A model generated the notes under the pieces. That model did no database searches, was not told the origin of the DNA, and worked only from the letters and a program-made list of their open reading frames with translations. Source: Xanthomonas sp. NCPPB 1128 (lineage in GTDB: Bacteria; Pseudomonadota; Gammaproteobacteria; Xanthomonadales; Xanthomonadaceae). Taken from it: a DNA stretch of 64,000 nt. Shown piece by piece: positions 26,005 to 34,254 of this stretch. The stretch spans positions 1 through 64,000 of the forward strand of contig NZ_LFME01000020.1 in assembly GCF_001043115.1 (NCBI RefSeq), read 5' to 3'. Position 1 is the first letter of the stretch. Each line of letters opens with the position of its first letter. Made by a program: the position numbers and the translations under genes.

Positions 26005-27407
26005 CAGCGGGTCTCCTCGATGTCGTCGTCGGCCGCCGACAGCGGCCGCGCCGGGGTCTTGTCGCCCTCCTGCATGCGCCGCGCCGGCTCGTGCGGCAGC
26101 GGCCCGTGGCGCAGCATGCGCAGGATGTACCAACTGCCGAAGCCGAACACCAGCGCGTAGGCGAGCACGTACACGCTCAGCGAGATCCACACCATCGCCG
26201 GGCTGACCGTCGGGCTGACCGCATCGCGGGTATGCAGCAGGCCGTAGATCACGTACGGCTGCCGCCCGATCTCGGTGACGAACCAACCGGCGACCAGCGC
26301 CACGAACCCGGCCGGCAGCATCGCATTCCACGCCAGGTGCAGCGCGCGCCGCCGCAGCAACGTGCCGCGCCACCAGAAGAACAGCGACACCAGCGCCAGC
26401 AGCAGCATCGCCATGCCCAGCCCGACCATCACCCGGAACGCGTAGAACACCGGCTTCACCGGCGGCCGCTCGTCCGCCGGCACTGAGGTCAGCGGCGTGA
26501 TCTCGCCATCCAGCGTATGGGTCAGGATCAGGCTGCCCAGGCGCGGGATGGTCACTTCGTAATCGTTGCGCTCCGCCGCCTCGTTCGGCACCGCGAACAC
26601 CACCAGCGGCACGCCCTGCCCCGGCGCCTCGCCGTGCCAGTGCCCTTCCATCGCCGCCACCTTGATCGGCTGGTGCTCGAGCGTATTCAGGCCGTGCGCA
26701 TCACCGGCGGCGATCTGCAGCGGCAGCGCGATCGCAGCGAAGGCCACCGCCAGCTTGAGCATGCGCCCGGCCGCATCCAGGTGCTCGCCGCGGCGCAGGT
26801 ACCAGCCGCTGACCCCGCCTATCACGAAGCAGGTGGTGATGAACGCGGCCAGCACCATGTGCGTGAGCCGGTACGGGAACGAGGGATTGAAGATCACCTC
26901 GCGCCAGTTGGCCGGGTGGAACACGCCCTCGACCACCGCATAGCCGGCCGGCGTCTGTAGCCAGCTGTTGGCCGAGAGGATCCAGAAGGTGGAGATCAGC
27001 GTGCCGATGGCGACCAGACAGGTGGAGAGGAAGTGCAGTTTCTCCGGCACCTTGTGCCAGCCGAACAGCATCACCCCGAGGAACGAGGCCTCCAGGAAGA
27101 ACGCCGTCAGCACCTCGTAGCTGAGCAGCGGGCCGAGGATGTTGCCGGCGCGTTCGCTGAGCACCGCCCAGTTGGTGCCGAACTGGAAACTCATCACAAT
27201 GCCGCTGACCACGCCCATGCCGAACGACACGGCGAAGATCTTCAGCCAGAAGAAGTACAGATCGCGCCACACCGTGTCGCGGGTGCGCAGCCAGCGCCAC
27301 TCGAGGAACGCCAGCCAGCTCGACAGGCCGATGGTGAAGGCCGGGAACAGCACGTGGAAACTGATGACGAATCCGAACTGGATGCGCGACAGCAGCAGGG
27401 CGTCCAT
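26004..27407 (-). CDS. cydA: Cytochrome bd-type ubiquinol oxidase subunit I
   Basis: 467 residues. The N-terminus has SRIQFGFVISFHVLFPAFTI with the haem-ligand histidine, and GTNWAVLSERAGNILGPLLSYE is the conserved helix segment. About nine membrane helices. The periplasmic Q-loop is short, as in CioA-type (cyanide-insensitive) oxidases, which fits the length below E. coli CydA (522). It oxidises ubiquinol and reduces oxygen at high affinity. First gene of a two-gene operon. Confidence 0.93.
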   Translation of the reverse strand: MDALLLSRIQFGFVISFHVLFPAFTIGLSSWLAFLEWRWLRTRDTVWRDLYFFWLKIFAVSFGMGVVSGIVMSFQFGTNWAVLSERAGNILGPLLSYEVLTAFFLEASFLGVMLFGWHKVPEKLHFLSTCLVAIGTLISTFWILSANSWLQTPAGYAVVEGVFHPANWREVIFNPSFPYRLTHMVLAAFITTCFVIGGVSGWYLRRGEHLDAAGRMLKLAVAFAAIALPLQIAAGDAHGLNTLEHQPIKVAAMEGHWHGEAPGQGVPLVVFAVPNEAAERNDYEVTIPRLGSLILTHTLDGEITPLTSVPADERPPVKPVFYAFRVMVGLGMAMLLLALVSLFFWWRGTLLRRRALHLAWNAMLPAGFVALVAGWFVTEIGRQPYVIYGLLHTRDAVSPTVSPAMVWISLSVYVLAYALVFGFGSWYILRMLRHGPLPHEPARRMQEGDKTPARPLSAADDDIEETR

Positions 27408-27603
27408 GGGTAGCGCCTGAGGCAGCGGAAACGATGCCTATTGTTGGTGCGGCGCGGCGAAATGGGATGTGACGGTTTGTCGCAGCGGCGTCCGGCACCA
27501 GGACGTCTGCATCTGCGTCGCAGCGCGCGTGCCGGACATCATCGGGCGCCACGGCCCGAGGTCGCTTCAGGCAGCGCCATCAATGCTCGTGCTCCAACCA
27601 GCC

Positions 27604-28083
27604 TCAAAAGAAAGAACTGACGATATTCACCACCGGAATCGACAGAAGTACCGACACGGTCCAAAGGAGGAAGCGCTTCTGGTCGGCTCGCAGGGCATCC
27701 AGGCGCGCACTACCCGTCGATCCCGCACTGAACAACCAGTTGACTCCGCGGAAGTCGTTGATGCCTTGCCCCTTCAGGAACGGCACATGGGTGAGGTGAG
27801 CTTCGAGCGCCGGATTCTCCTGCGCGATGGCGCGCGACAACCGCATCCGGCGCTGGATGCCAAGTACAGCCAGGCTGCACAGCGCCAACACGGTATAGAC
27901 GCCGGACACCATGCCTGGACGCGCCAGATGCAGGACAAGCATCGCGGCGACGCCAACCAGCACGGCCAGCCAGATGATCCACAACAATCGCGTTCTCAAC
28001 GTGCCCCCCATGACGACGGTGCATCGAGGCTGACAGCCGAACGGCTGCAACACGTCGAAGCTGCCCTGCATGTATCGCATCAT
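27604..28083 (-). CDS. Hypothetical inner-membrane protein
   Basis: About 159 residues from ATG 28083 (alternatives at 28080 and 28011). Two adjacent hydrophobic helices (LLWIIWLAVLVGVAAMLVL and MVSGVYTVLALCSLAVL), a soluble stretch, then a third helix at the C-terminus (FLLWTVSVLLSIPVVNIV). I do not recognise the family. It stands alone, with about 200 bp on the cydA side and 330 bp without a gene on the other side (28084-28416, nothing seen there). The start is uncertain because no strong ribosome site precedes any candidate. Confidence 0.6.
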   Translation of the reverse strand: MMRYMQGSFDVLQPFGCQPRCTVVMGGTLRTRLLWIIWLAVLVGVAAMLVLHLARPGMVSGVYTVLALCSLAVLGIQRRMRLSRAIAQENPALEAHLTHVPFLKGQGINDFRGVNWLFSAGSTGSARLDALRADQKRFLLWTVSVLLSIPVVNIVSSFF

Positions 28084-28416
28084 GATCTTCACCACGCGCC
28101 GTGCCAAGGCGTCTCAGGAAAGTTCTGCTCCGCCTGAGCGCGGCCGTGTCCTTCTGCATGCATAGCCAGCGGGGTACGCGAGCGAGAAAGATGAGGTCGC
28201 AACAGCGGTCATGGCGGGGAGTGTTGGATAGCAGGAGCGACAGCCTCCTCCACACCATCATCGTCCACTCTGAATTGGCACCGCCGTCGCAGGACCGGGG
28301 TGCACGGCAGCAGGTCGATCGTGTGGGCGCGCACAGCCCGCCCATGACCAACGGCGCAATCGCCGCCGCCCTGGCGGCTGCTACGCTTGCGGTTTGCCGT
28401 TCGCCCGGAACTCCAG

Positions 28417-30801
28417 ATGCGTCGTCTCGCCCTGAGCGCTGTTGTGTTGCTGTCCCTGTCCTGCCTGCCGCCGCTGGCCGCGGCCCAGGATGCCGCCGCC
28501 CCGCTGACCATCGAGCAGGCCATGGCCGATCCGGACTGGATCGGGCCGCCGGTCGAGGACGCCTGGTGGACCTGGGACGGGCACCAGGTGGAGTACCAGC
28601 TCAAGCGTAATGGCAGCCCGGTGCGCGACACCTACCGTCAGGGCGTCGACGGCGGCGCTGCGCAGCGGGTCGAGGACGCCCAGCGCAGCACGCTGGACGC
28701 GGCCAACCCGGTCTACGACGCACGCCGCCAGCGCATGCTGTTCGTGCGCAACGGCGACGTGTTCCTGCGCGACCTGCGCAGCGGCGCGCTGACCCAGCTG
28801 ACCCGCAGCAACCAGGCCGCCGCGCGGCCGCAGTTCACCACCGATGGCGGCGCGCTGTGGCGGGTCGGCAACGACTGGTATCGCTGGAGCCCCGGCGGCG
28901 GCGTGCAGCAGGCCGCGGTGCTCAAGGCCGAGCGCGATCCCGACGCCGCGCCCAAGCCCGACGTGCTGCGCGACCAGCAGCTGCGCACCCTGGAAACGCT
29001 GGCCCGCGACCGTGCGCAGCGCGAGCTGCTGCGCCAGCAGGAGCAGGCCTGGCGCCGCGCCGACAGCAGCCGCGCGCCGGCGCCGGTGTACCTGGGCGAC
29101 GACGTGGTGGTCGACGACAGTGCGCTGTCGCCGGATGGCCGCCACCTGCTGGTGGTGACCCACGCCAAGGGCGCCGAGGAAGGCCGCGAGAGCAAGATGC
29201 CGCGCTACGTCACCGAATCCGGCTACGCCGAATTCCAGGAAGCGCGCACCCTGGTCGGGCGCAATTCGCCGGTGGCGCAGACCCTGTGGCTGGTCGATGC
29301 GGTGGCCGGCAGCGCGCGCAAGCTCGACCTGTCGGTGCTGCCCGGCATCGGCACCGACCCGCTTGCGGCGCTGCGCAAGGCCGCCAAGCAGGAGCCGCTG
29401 CAGGGGCCGCGCGCGGTGCGCGTGGAAACCGACGGCGATGGCAGCGGCGCCTCCATGCACTGGAGCGAGGACGGCCGCAACGTCGCCGTGCTGCTGCGCG
29501 CGGTGGACAACAAGGACCGCTGGATCGCCAGCGTCGACCTGGACAAGGCGGTGCTGCAGCCGCGCCACCGCCTCACCGATCCGGCCTGGATCAACTGGAG
29601 CTTCAACGATTTCGGCTGGATGCCGGACAACCAGACCCTCTGGCTGCTGTCCGAGCAGTCCGGCTATTCGCACCTGTACACCCAGCGCGGCAACGAAAAG
29701 CCGCGCCAGCGCACCTCCGGCAAGTGGGAAGTGTCGGCGCCGGTGGTCAGCGCCGACGGCCAGGGCTTCCTGTTCCTGTGCAACCGCAAGTGGCCGGGCG
29801 ACTACGAGGTATGCAAGCTCGACCTGCGCAACGACAGCGTCGCCGAGCTGACGTCGCTGGATGGCGTGGAAGACTTCGCGCTGTCGCCGGACGGCCAGCA
29901 ACTGCTGGTGCACTACTCCGGCCCCTACCTGCCGCCGCAACTGGCGGTGCTGCCGGCTGCCGGCGGCAACGCGCGCGTGCTCACCGACACCCGCAGCGCC
30001 GCGTTCAAGGCACGCCAGTGGGTGCAACCGCAATTCGTGCAGGTGCCGTCCAGGCACGGCGCCGGCACCGTCTGGGGCAAGTACTACGGTCCGGCGCAGC
30101 CGGAGCCGGGCAAGCACTATCCGGTGGTGATGTTCGTGCACGGCGCCGGTTACCTGCAGAACGTGTCGGCGCGCTACACCCCGTACTTCCGCGAGCAGAT
30201 GTTCCACAACCTGCTGGTGCAGAAGGGCTACATCGTGCTGGACCTGGACTACCGCGCCAGCGCCGGCTACGGCCGCGACTGGCGCACCGCGATCTACCGC
30301 GACATGGGCCATCCGGAACTGGAGGACTACCTGGACGGGCTGGACTGGCTGGTCGACAGCAAGCAGGGCGACCGCGGCCGCGCCGGCATCTACGGCGGGT
30401 CCTACGGCGGCTTCATGACCTACATGGCGCTGTTCCGCAGCCCCGGCACGTTCAAGGCCGGCGCCGCGCTGCGCCCGGTGGCCGACTGGAGCCAGTACAA
30501 CCACGAGTACACCTCCAACATCCTCAACACCCCGGACCTGGACCCGGAGGCCTACCGCACCTCCTCGCCGATCGAATACGCCAACGGGCTGCGCGACCAT
30601 CTGCTGATCGCCCACGGCATGGTCGACGACAACGTGTTCTTCAAGGACTCGGTGGACATGACCCAGAAACTGATCGAGCTGCACAAGGACAACTGGGAGA
30701 TCGCGCCGTACCCGCTGGAGAAGCACGGCTTCACCCGCGCCGACTCCTGGCTGGACGAGTACAAGCGCATCCTCAAGCTGTTCGAGCGCGAGTTGCGCTG
30801 A
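28417..30801 (+). CDS. S9 family (DPP IV/prolyl oligopeptidase-like) secreted peptidase
   Basis: 794 residues from ATG 28417; a TTG ten codons upstream in the same frame is less likely because it would extend the signal peptide. The signal peptide is MRRLALSAVVLLSLSCLPPLAAAQ. A WD-like beta-propeller spans residues about 50-530. The catalytic domain has GGSYGGFM with Ser662, the aspartate in HGMVDDNVFF, and the histidine in EKHGF. It cleaves proline-containing peptides in the periplasm or outside the cell. It stands alone with no close co-directional partner. Confidence 0.92.
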   Translation: MRRLALSAVVLLSLSCLPPLAAAQDAAAPLTIEQAMADPDWIGPPVEDAWWTWDGHQVEYQLKRNGSPVRDTYRQGVDGGAAQRVEDAQRSTLDAANPVYDARRQRMLFVRNGDVFLRDLRSGALTQLTRSNQAAARPQFTTDGGALWRVGNDWYRWSPGGGVQQAAVLKAERDPDAAPKPDVLRDQQLRTLETLARDRAQRELLRQQEQAWRRADSSRAPAPVYLGDDVVVDDSALSPDGRHLLVVTHAKGAEEGRESKMPRYVTESGYAEFQEARTLVGRNSPVAQTLWLVDAVAGSARKLDLSVLPGIGTDPLAALRKAAKQEPLQGPRAVRVETDGDGSGASMHWSEDGRNVAVLLRAVDNKDRWIASVDLDKAVLQPRHRLTDPAWINWSFNDFGWMPDNQTLWLLSEQSGYSHLYTQRGNEKPRQRTSGKWEVSAPVVSADGQGFLFLCNRKWPGDYEVCKLDLRNDSVAELTSLDGVEDFALSPDGQQLLVHYSGPYLPPQLAVLPAAGGNARVLTDTRSAAFKARQWVQPQFVQVPSRHGAGTVWGKYYGPAQPEPGKHYPVVMFVHGAGYLQNVSARYTPYFREQMFHNLLVQKGYIVLDLDYRASAGYGRDWRTAIYRDMGHPELEDYLDGLDWLVDSKQGDRGRAGIYGGSYGGFMTYMALFRSPGTFKAGAALRPVADWSQYNHEYTSNILNTPDLDPEAYRTSSPIEYANGLRDHLLIAHGMVDDNVFFKDSVDMTQKLIELHKDNWEIAPYPLEKHGFTRADSWLDEYKRILKLFERELR

Positions 30802-30977
30802 ACCGGCCGCTCGCCGGGCGCCTGCCGTCGACGTGCGGCAGGCGCCGGGGAGCCGCCGCGCGGCGCACGCAGGCCCCCGCCAACCACCGGCGTCCGCCAC
30901 GCATCGCGCCATTCCGTAGGGGTCAACTGCCATGCAGCCGCGACGCGCGACGTGGTGAGCCTTCCGATGGCGCACTG

Positions 30978-31056
30978 CGTCGGGACTGAAGTCCCTCCCA
31001 CAGTGCATACAGCGGACTCGCCGCAAGCCCCTGTGGGAGCGACTTCAGTCGCGACG
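30978..31056. repeat. Palindromic xanthomonad repeat, GGGAGCGACTTCAGTCGC variant
   Basis: Inverted arms GTCGGGACTGAAGTCCCTCCCACAG and CTGTGGGAGCGACTTCAGTCGCGAC, with one further degenerate half (CTGTCGCGGCTGAAGCCCG) at about 31075. The surrounding gene-free stretch 30802-31324 shows nothing else recognisable. Confidence 0.75.
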
Positions 31057-31324
31057 AGGCTTTCCCGGTCAGGCCTGTCGCGGCTGAAGCCCGTTCTGCG
31101 CGAGCGCCTGCATCCAGGCGGTCAGGACGCGGACGGCATCGGCACGACCTTGGCGTCGCCCCGCTCCTGGCGACACCACATCGGCCGCGCCCTGAACAGA
31201 GGCCGCGCACCGACAGAGCCCCCCTCGCGCACCACCCGGCTTGCGCCCTGGTCCGTCGTCCCTATCCTTGCCGGACGGCCGCCGGTGCGACAGCGCCAGC
31301 GCCGCCCGTCTCGAAGGACCGTCG

Positions 31325-31885
31325 ATGCCGCCTCCGCCGCTGCCCCTCACCGCCGCCCGCAACCAGACCATCGATGCGATGGCCAAGCTCTCGCTGCTGC
31401 TGGGGGTGCTGTCGCTGCTGTATTCGCTGGGCCAGGCGCTGCTGCTGATGACGCTGCCGGACGGGGCGATCGAGGGCGTGCTGCGCGAGGCCGGCCTTTC
31501 GCTGCCGCCGCTGCTGCAATGGGGCGTGACCCATGCGCTGGCGCTGTCCTGGCTGTCGGCGCTGCTTTCCGCGGGCTTGTGCGCGGCGGCGTGGGCGCTG
31601 CTGCAGCGGCGCGACTGGGGGCGGCGGGCCTTCATCGTGTTCCTGGTGGTCACCGCCGTGGCCAACTTCGCGGTGCTGCCGCTGCTGTGGCAACTGCTCG
31701 ACCTGCTGCAGGCCTGGGCGCCGCAGCACGCCTTCGACCCGCAACAGCTCCAGCACGACCTGGCCCTGGGCCGGATCACCCTCATGGTCAGCGGCGCGCT
31801 GACCGCCCTGATCTTCGCCGGCCTGCACGGCTGGCTGGTCTACCAGCTGTGCCGCCCCGCGCTCCGCGCCGAGTTCCGTCGCTGA
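31325..31885 (+). CDS. Hypothetical four-helix membrane protein
   Basis: 186 residues from ATG 31325 (MPPPPLPLTAARNQTIDAM). Four hydrophobic helices are visible: KLSLLLGVLSLLYSLGQALLL, a second around residue 75-95, a third FIVFLVVTAVANFAVLPLLW, and a fourth near LMVSGALTALIFAGLHGWLV. No family is recognised. It precedes hemF by 75 bp on the same strand and may share a transcript with it, but nothing ties it to haem synthesis. Confidence 0.65.
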   Translation: MPPPPLPLTAARNQTIDAMAKLSLLLGVLSLLYSLGQALLLMTLPDGAIEGVLREAGLSLPPLLQWGVTHALALSWLSALLSAGLCAAAWALLQRRDWGRRAFIVFLVVTAVANFAVLPLLWQLLDLLQAWAPQHAFDPQQLQHDLALGRITLMVSGALTALIFAGLHGWLVYQLCRPALRAEFRR

Positions 31886-31960
31886 CGCACACCCACCGGC
31901 CAGCACAGTCCGCGCAGCCCAGCGCTGACGCCTGACACAGCCAGCTTCTAGAATGTCCGG

Positions 31961-32860
31961 ATGCAAACCTTCGACCGTGTCCGCGACTATCTCACTGGCC
32001 TGCAAGACCGCATCTGCGCGGCGGTCGAGGCCGCCGACGGCCAGGCCCGTTTCGCCGAAGATCTGTGGCAGCGCGCGGAGGGCGGCGGCGGCCGCACCCG
32101 CATCCTGCGCGACGGCGCGCTGTTCGAGCAGGCCGGCATCGGCTTCTCCGACGTCGCCGGCACCCGCCTGCCGCCCTCGGCCAGCGCCAACCGCCCGGAA
32201 CTGGCCGGCGCCTCCTGGCGCGCGGTCGGGGTGTCGCTGGTGTTCCACCCGCTCAGCCCGTACATCCCCACCACCCACGCCAACGTGCGCTACTTCGAGG
32301 CGCAGCGCCATGGCGCCACCGTGGCCTGGTGGTTCGGTGGCGGCTTCGACCTGACCCCGTACTACCCCTTCGACGAGGACGCCCGCCACTGGCACCAGAC
32401 CGCGCACGACCTGTGCGCGCCGTTCGGCGAAGACCGCTATCCGGCGCACAAGCGCTGGTGCGACGAGTACTTCTTCCTCAAGCACCGCAACGAGACCCGC
32501 GGCGTCGGCGGCCTGTTCGTCGACGACCTGCATGCCGATTTCGAGCGCGATTTCGCCTACCAGCGCGCGGTCGGCGATGGCTTCCTCGACGCCTACCTGC
32601 CGATCGTGGAACGCCGCCGCGGCCTGTCCTGGGGCGAGCGCGAACGCGAGTTCCAGCTGTACCGGCGCGGCCGCTACGTCGAATTCAACCTGGTCTACGA
32701 CCGCGGCACCCTGTTCGGCCTGCAGAGCGGCGGCCGCAGCGAGAGCATCCTGATGAGCCTGCCGCCACGGGTGCGCTGGGAATACGGCTTCCAGCCCGAA
32801 CCGGGCAGCGCCGAGGCGCGCCTGGCCGAGTACCTGGTGCCGCGCGAGTGGCTGGCATGA
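31961..32860 (+). CDS. hemF: Oxygen-dependent coproporphyrinogen III oxidase
   Basis: 299 residues, the same length as E. coli HemF. Signature stretches: [39 protein letters not shown], and [20 protein letters not shown]. It converts coproporphyrinogen III to protoporphyrinogen IX in the cytosol, using oxygen. The stop overlaps the start of the next gene by ATGA. Confidence 0.96.
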   Translation: MQTFDRVRDYLTGLQDRICAAVEAADGQARFAEDLWQRAEGGGGRTRILRDGALFEQAGIGFSDVAGTRLPPSASANRPELAGASWRAVGVSLVFHPLSPYIPTTHANVRYFEAQRHGATVAWWFGGGFDLTPYYPFDEDARHWHQTAHDLCAPFGEDRYPAHKRWCDEYFFLKHRNETRGVGGLFVDDLHADFERDFAYQRAVGDGFLDAYLPIVERRRGLSWGEREREFQLYRRGRYVEFNLVYDRGTLFGLQSGGRSESILMSLPPRVRWEYGFQPEPGSAEARLAEYLVPREWLA

Positions 32861-33123
32861 GCGCGCCGGCGCGCACCGCCGTGCTCGGCCGCGAGGACAA
32901 GCGCGCCATCGCCGAACAGCTGCAGGCCTACCTACGCACCGAGCTGCAGCAGCAGGTCGGCGCGTTCGAGGCCGAATTCCTGCTCGAGTTCGTCGCCGAG
33001 CGCATCGGCGCGCATTACTACAACCGCGGCCTGCACGATGCCCGCGCGCTGCTTGCCGCGCAGTTGGACACGCTGGACGACGCGCTGTACCAGCTTGAGC
33101 AGGCGACCGAGCCGCGCCGCTAG
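32857..33123 (+). CDS. DUF2164 family protein
   Basis: 88 residues starting [21 protein letters not shown]. It contains [30 protein letters not shown] split over two segments, matching the DUF2164 family (small conserved proteins of unknown role). The start overlaps the hemF stop (ATGA), so it is translated from the hemF message. Confidence 0.82.
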   Translation: MSAPARTAVLGREDKRAIAEQLQAYLRTELQQQVGAFEAEFLLEFVAERIGAHYYNRGLHDARALLAAQLDTLDDALYQLEQATEPRR

Positions 33124-33216
33124 GCCGCCGCCTTCAGCGGCGGCATCAGCCGCGATGCGGCGTTGCCGACAGCGCCCTCGCGACCGCGGGCCTGCGTCGT
33201 CCGCCGGGCGCTGCGA

Positions 33217-33696
33217 TCAACTGCCCTTGTTGCTGAGAATGGTGATGTGGCCATTGGTCTCCAGCAACGCCAGGCGCACGTCGTCGATGCCCTGGCACCC
33301 CTGCTGGCGCATCGCCGCCTCGAAATCGGCATGGCTGACCAGTTCGCGCCGCAGCACCTGGCGGAACACGTGGCCGTCGCGGGCCAGCACCACCGGTTCG
33401 CCCTCGATCAAGCGCTCCACGCGGGCGCTACGCGAGGTGACCAGGCCGACCGTGAAGTTCAGCGCGATCAGCGTCGCCGCCAGCAACAGGCCGCCGCCGA
33501 GCGAGGTGTCCTCGCCTAGCAGCGCGTTCTGCACCGCATTGCCGAGCAGCACGATCAACAGCATGTCGAACGGCGTCAGCTGGCCCATGGCGCGCTTGCC
33601 CGACACCCGCACCATCACCAGCACGGCCACGTACACCACCACCGCGCGGAAGACGAATTCCCACCATGGCATCGACAGATGGAAAAGATCGGGCAT
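33217..33696 (-). CDS. DUF421/YetF-type membrane protein
   Basis: 159 residues. Two or three N-terminal membrane helices (FRAVVVYVAVLVMVRVSGKR, then LLIVLLGNAVQNALL) and the diagnostic GKRAMGQLTPFDMLL motif of the DUF421/YetF family, then a small cytosolic alpha/beta domain. The molecular function is unknown. It lies downstream of the small RNA on the same strand; the RNA terminator separates them. Confidence 0.87.
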   Translation of the reverse strand: MPDLFHLSMPWWEFVFRAVVVYVAVLVMVRVSGKRAMGQLTPFDMLLIVLLGNAVQNALLGEDTSLGGGLLLAATLIALNFTVGLVTSRSARVERLIEGEPVVLARDGHVFRQVLRRELVSHADFEAAMRQQGCQGIDDVRLALLETNGHITILSNKGS

Positions 33697-33780
33697 CGCA
33701 CGACTCGCAGGGATGGTGGAGCGGCGACCTTACGCTGTGACGTGCAGCCGGCGATAGGGCAGGGTCAGGAGCGCGGGCAT

Positions 33781-33905
33781 AAAAAAGCCCCGCGGACCAG
33801 GGGGAGGTCGGCGGGGCCAGGGAACGGAGACTTGGGGAGGAGTCGCCGTTCCTGGATCTGCTCCAGGGGATGGGAGGAGATCCGCGACAGGTATTGCGCC
33901 TGTCG
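33781..33905 (-). ncRNA. sX13-like C-rich small RNA downstream of polA
   Basis: On the minus strand four consecutive hairpins can be drawn. The first is CGACAGG/CCTGTCG (33905-33885). The second is GGATCT/AGATCC (33883-33854) with a loop containing CTCCCATCCCC. The third is GGAACGG/CCGTTCC (33852-33821) with CTCCTCCCCA in the loop. The last is GCCCCGC/GCGGGGC with CTCCCCCT in the loop, followed by six Ts, a classic terminator. Three C-rich single-stranded loops able to pair with Shine-Dalgarno sequences, and the position downstream of polA (as for Spot 42 in enterics), are what I recall of the Xanthomonas sRNA sX13. A TTATAT/TATATC box just upstream (about 33913-33908) suggests the start lies near 33900. 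Confidence 0.8.
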
Positions 33906-34220
33906 AGGGATATAAGAACATTTCCCACCTTGCTCGTTCGTGAAGATTTAAGTTAAAAATTTGTCAGATTAAGGACGGATTCATTCCCGAAAATCGGCCC
34001 CAAATAAACCGCGTCAAAATTCCGTTCAACCACTGCAGCGCCGCATCCTGCAGGGTGTGACGCCAGTTGGAATTCCAGCGCTTCCAGCGCGCGATCGGGT
34101 CAAAAAAACAGCGAGAATGGGAAAGCAAAAATCACTGGCGGGATAATCTGTCCGAAAACCAGATTCAATCCGCATCTGGCAGATACGCACGCTGTCTACG
34201 CAAGACACCGCAAGGTCACG
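33906..34220. other. AT-rich gene-free spacer between small RNA and polA
   Basis: About 315 bp, notably AT-rich against the surrounding GC-rich DNA (for example TTTAAGTTAAAAATTTGTC near 33946-33964 and a run of seven As near 34104). No ORF has credible coding character. The part next to 33920 probably holds the small RNA promoter and upstream activator sites. Confidence 0.5.
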
Positions 34221-34250
34221 CCGGGTCCTGGATCCATGTCCAGGACCCGG
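34221..34250 (-). terminator. polA transcript-end hairpin
   Basis: Perfect 12-bp inverted repeat CCGGGTCCTGGA / TCCAGGACCCGG with loop TCCATG, starting 4 bases after the polA stop. No T-run follows, so it is a stabilising or factor-assisted terminator hairpin. Confidence 0.6.
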
Positions 34251-34254
34251 GCGC

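Noticed and set aside
28381-31026. 881-codon minus-strand frame across the S9 peptidase
   Set aside because: Antisense of a gene with full catalytic motifs; the translation is repetitive and matches no family.
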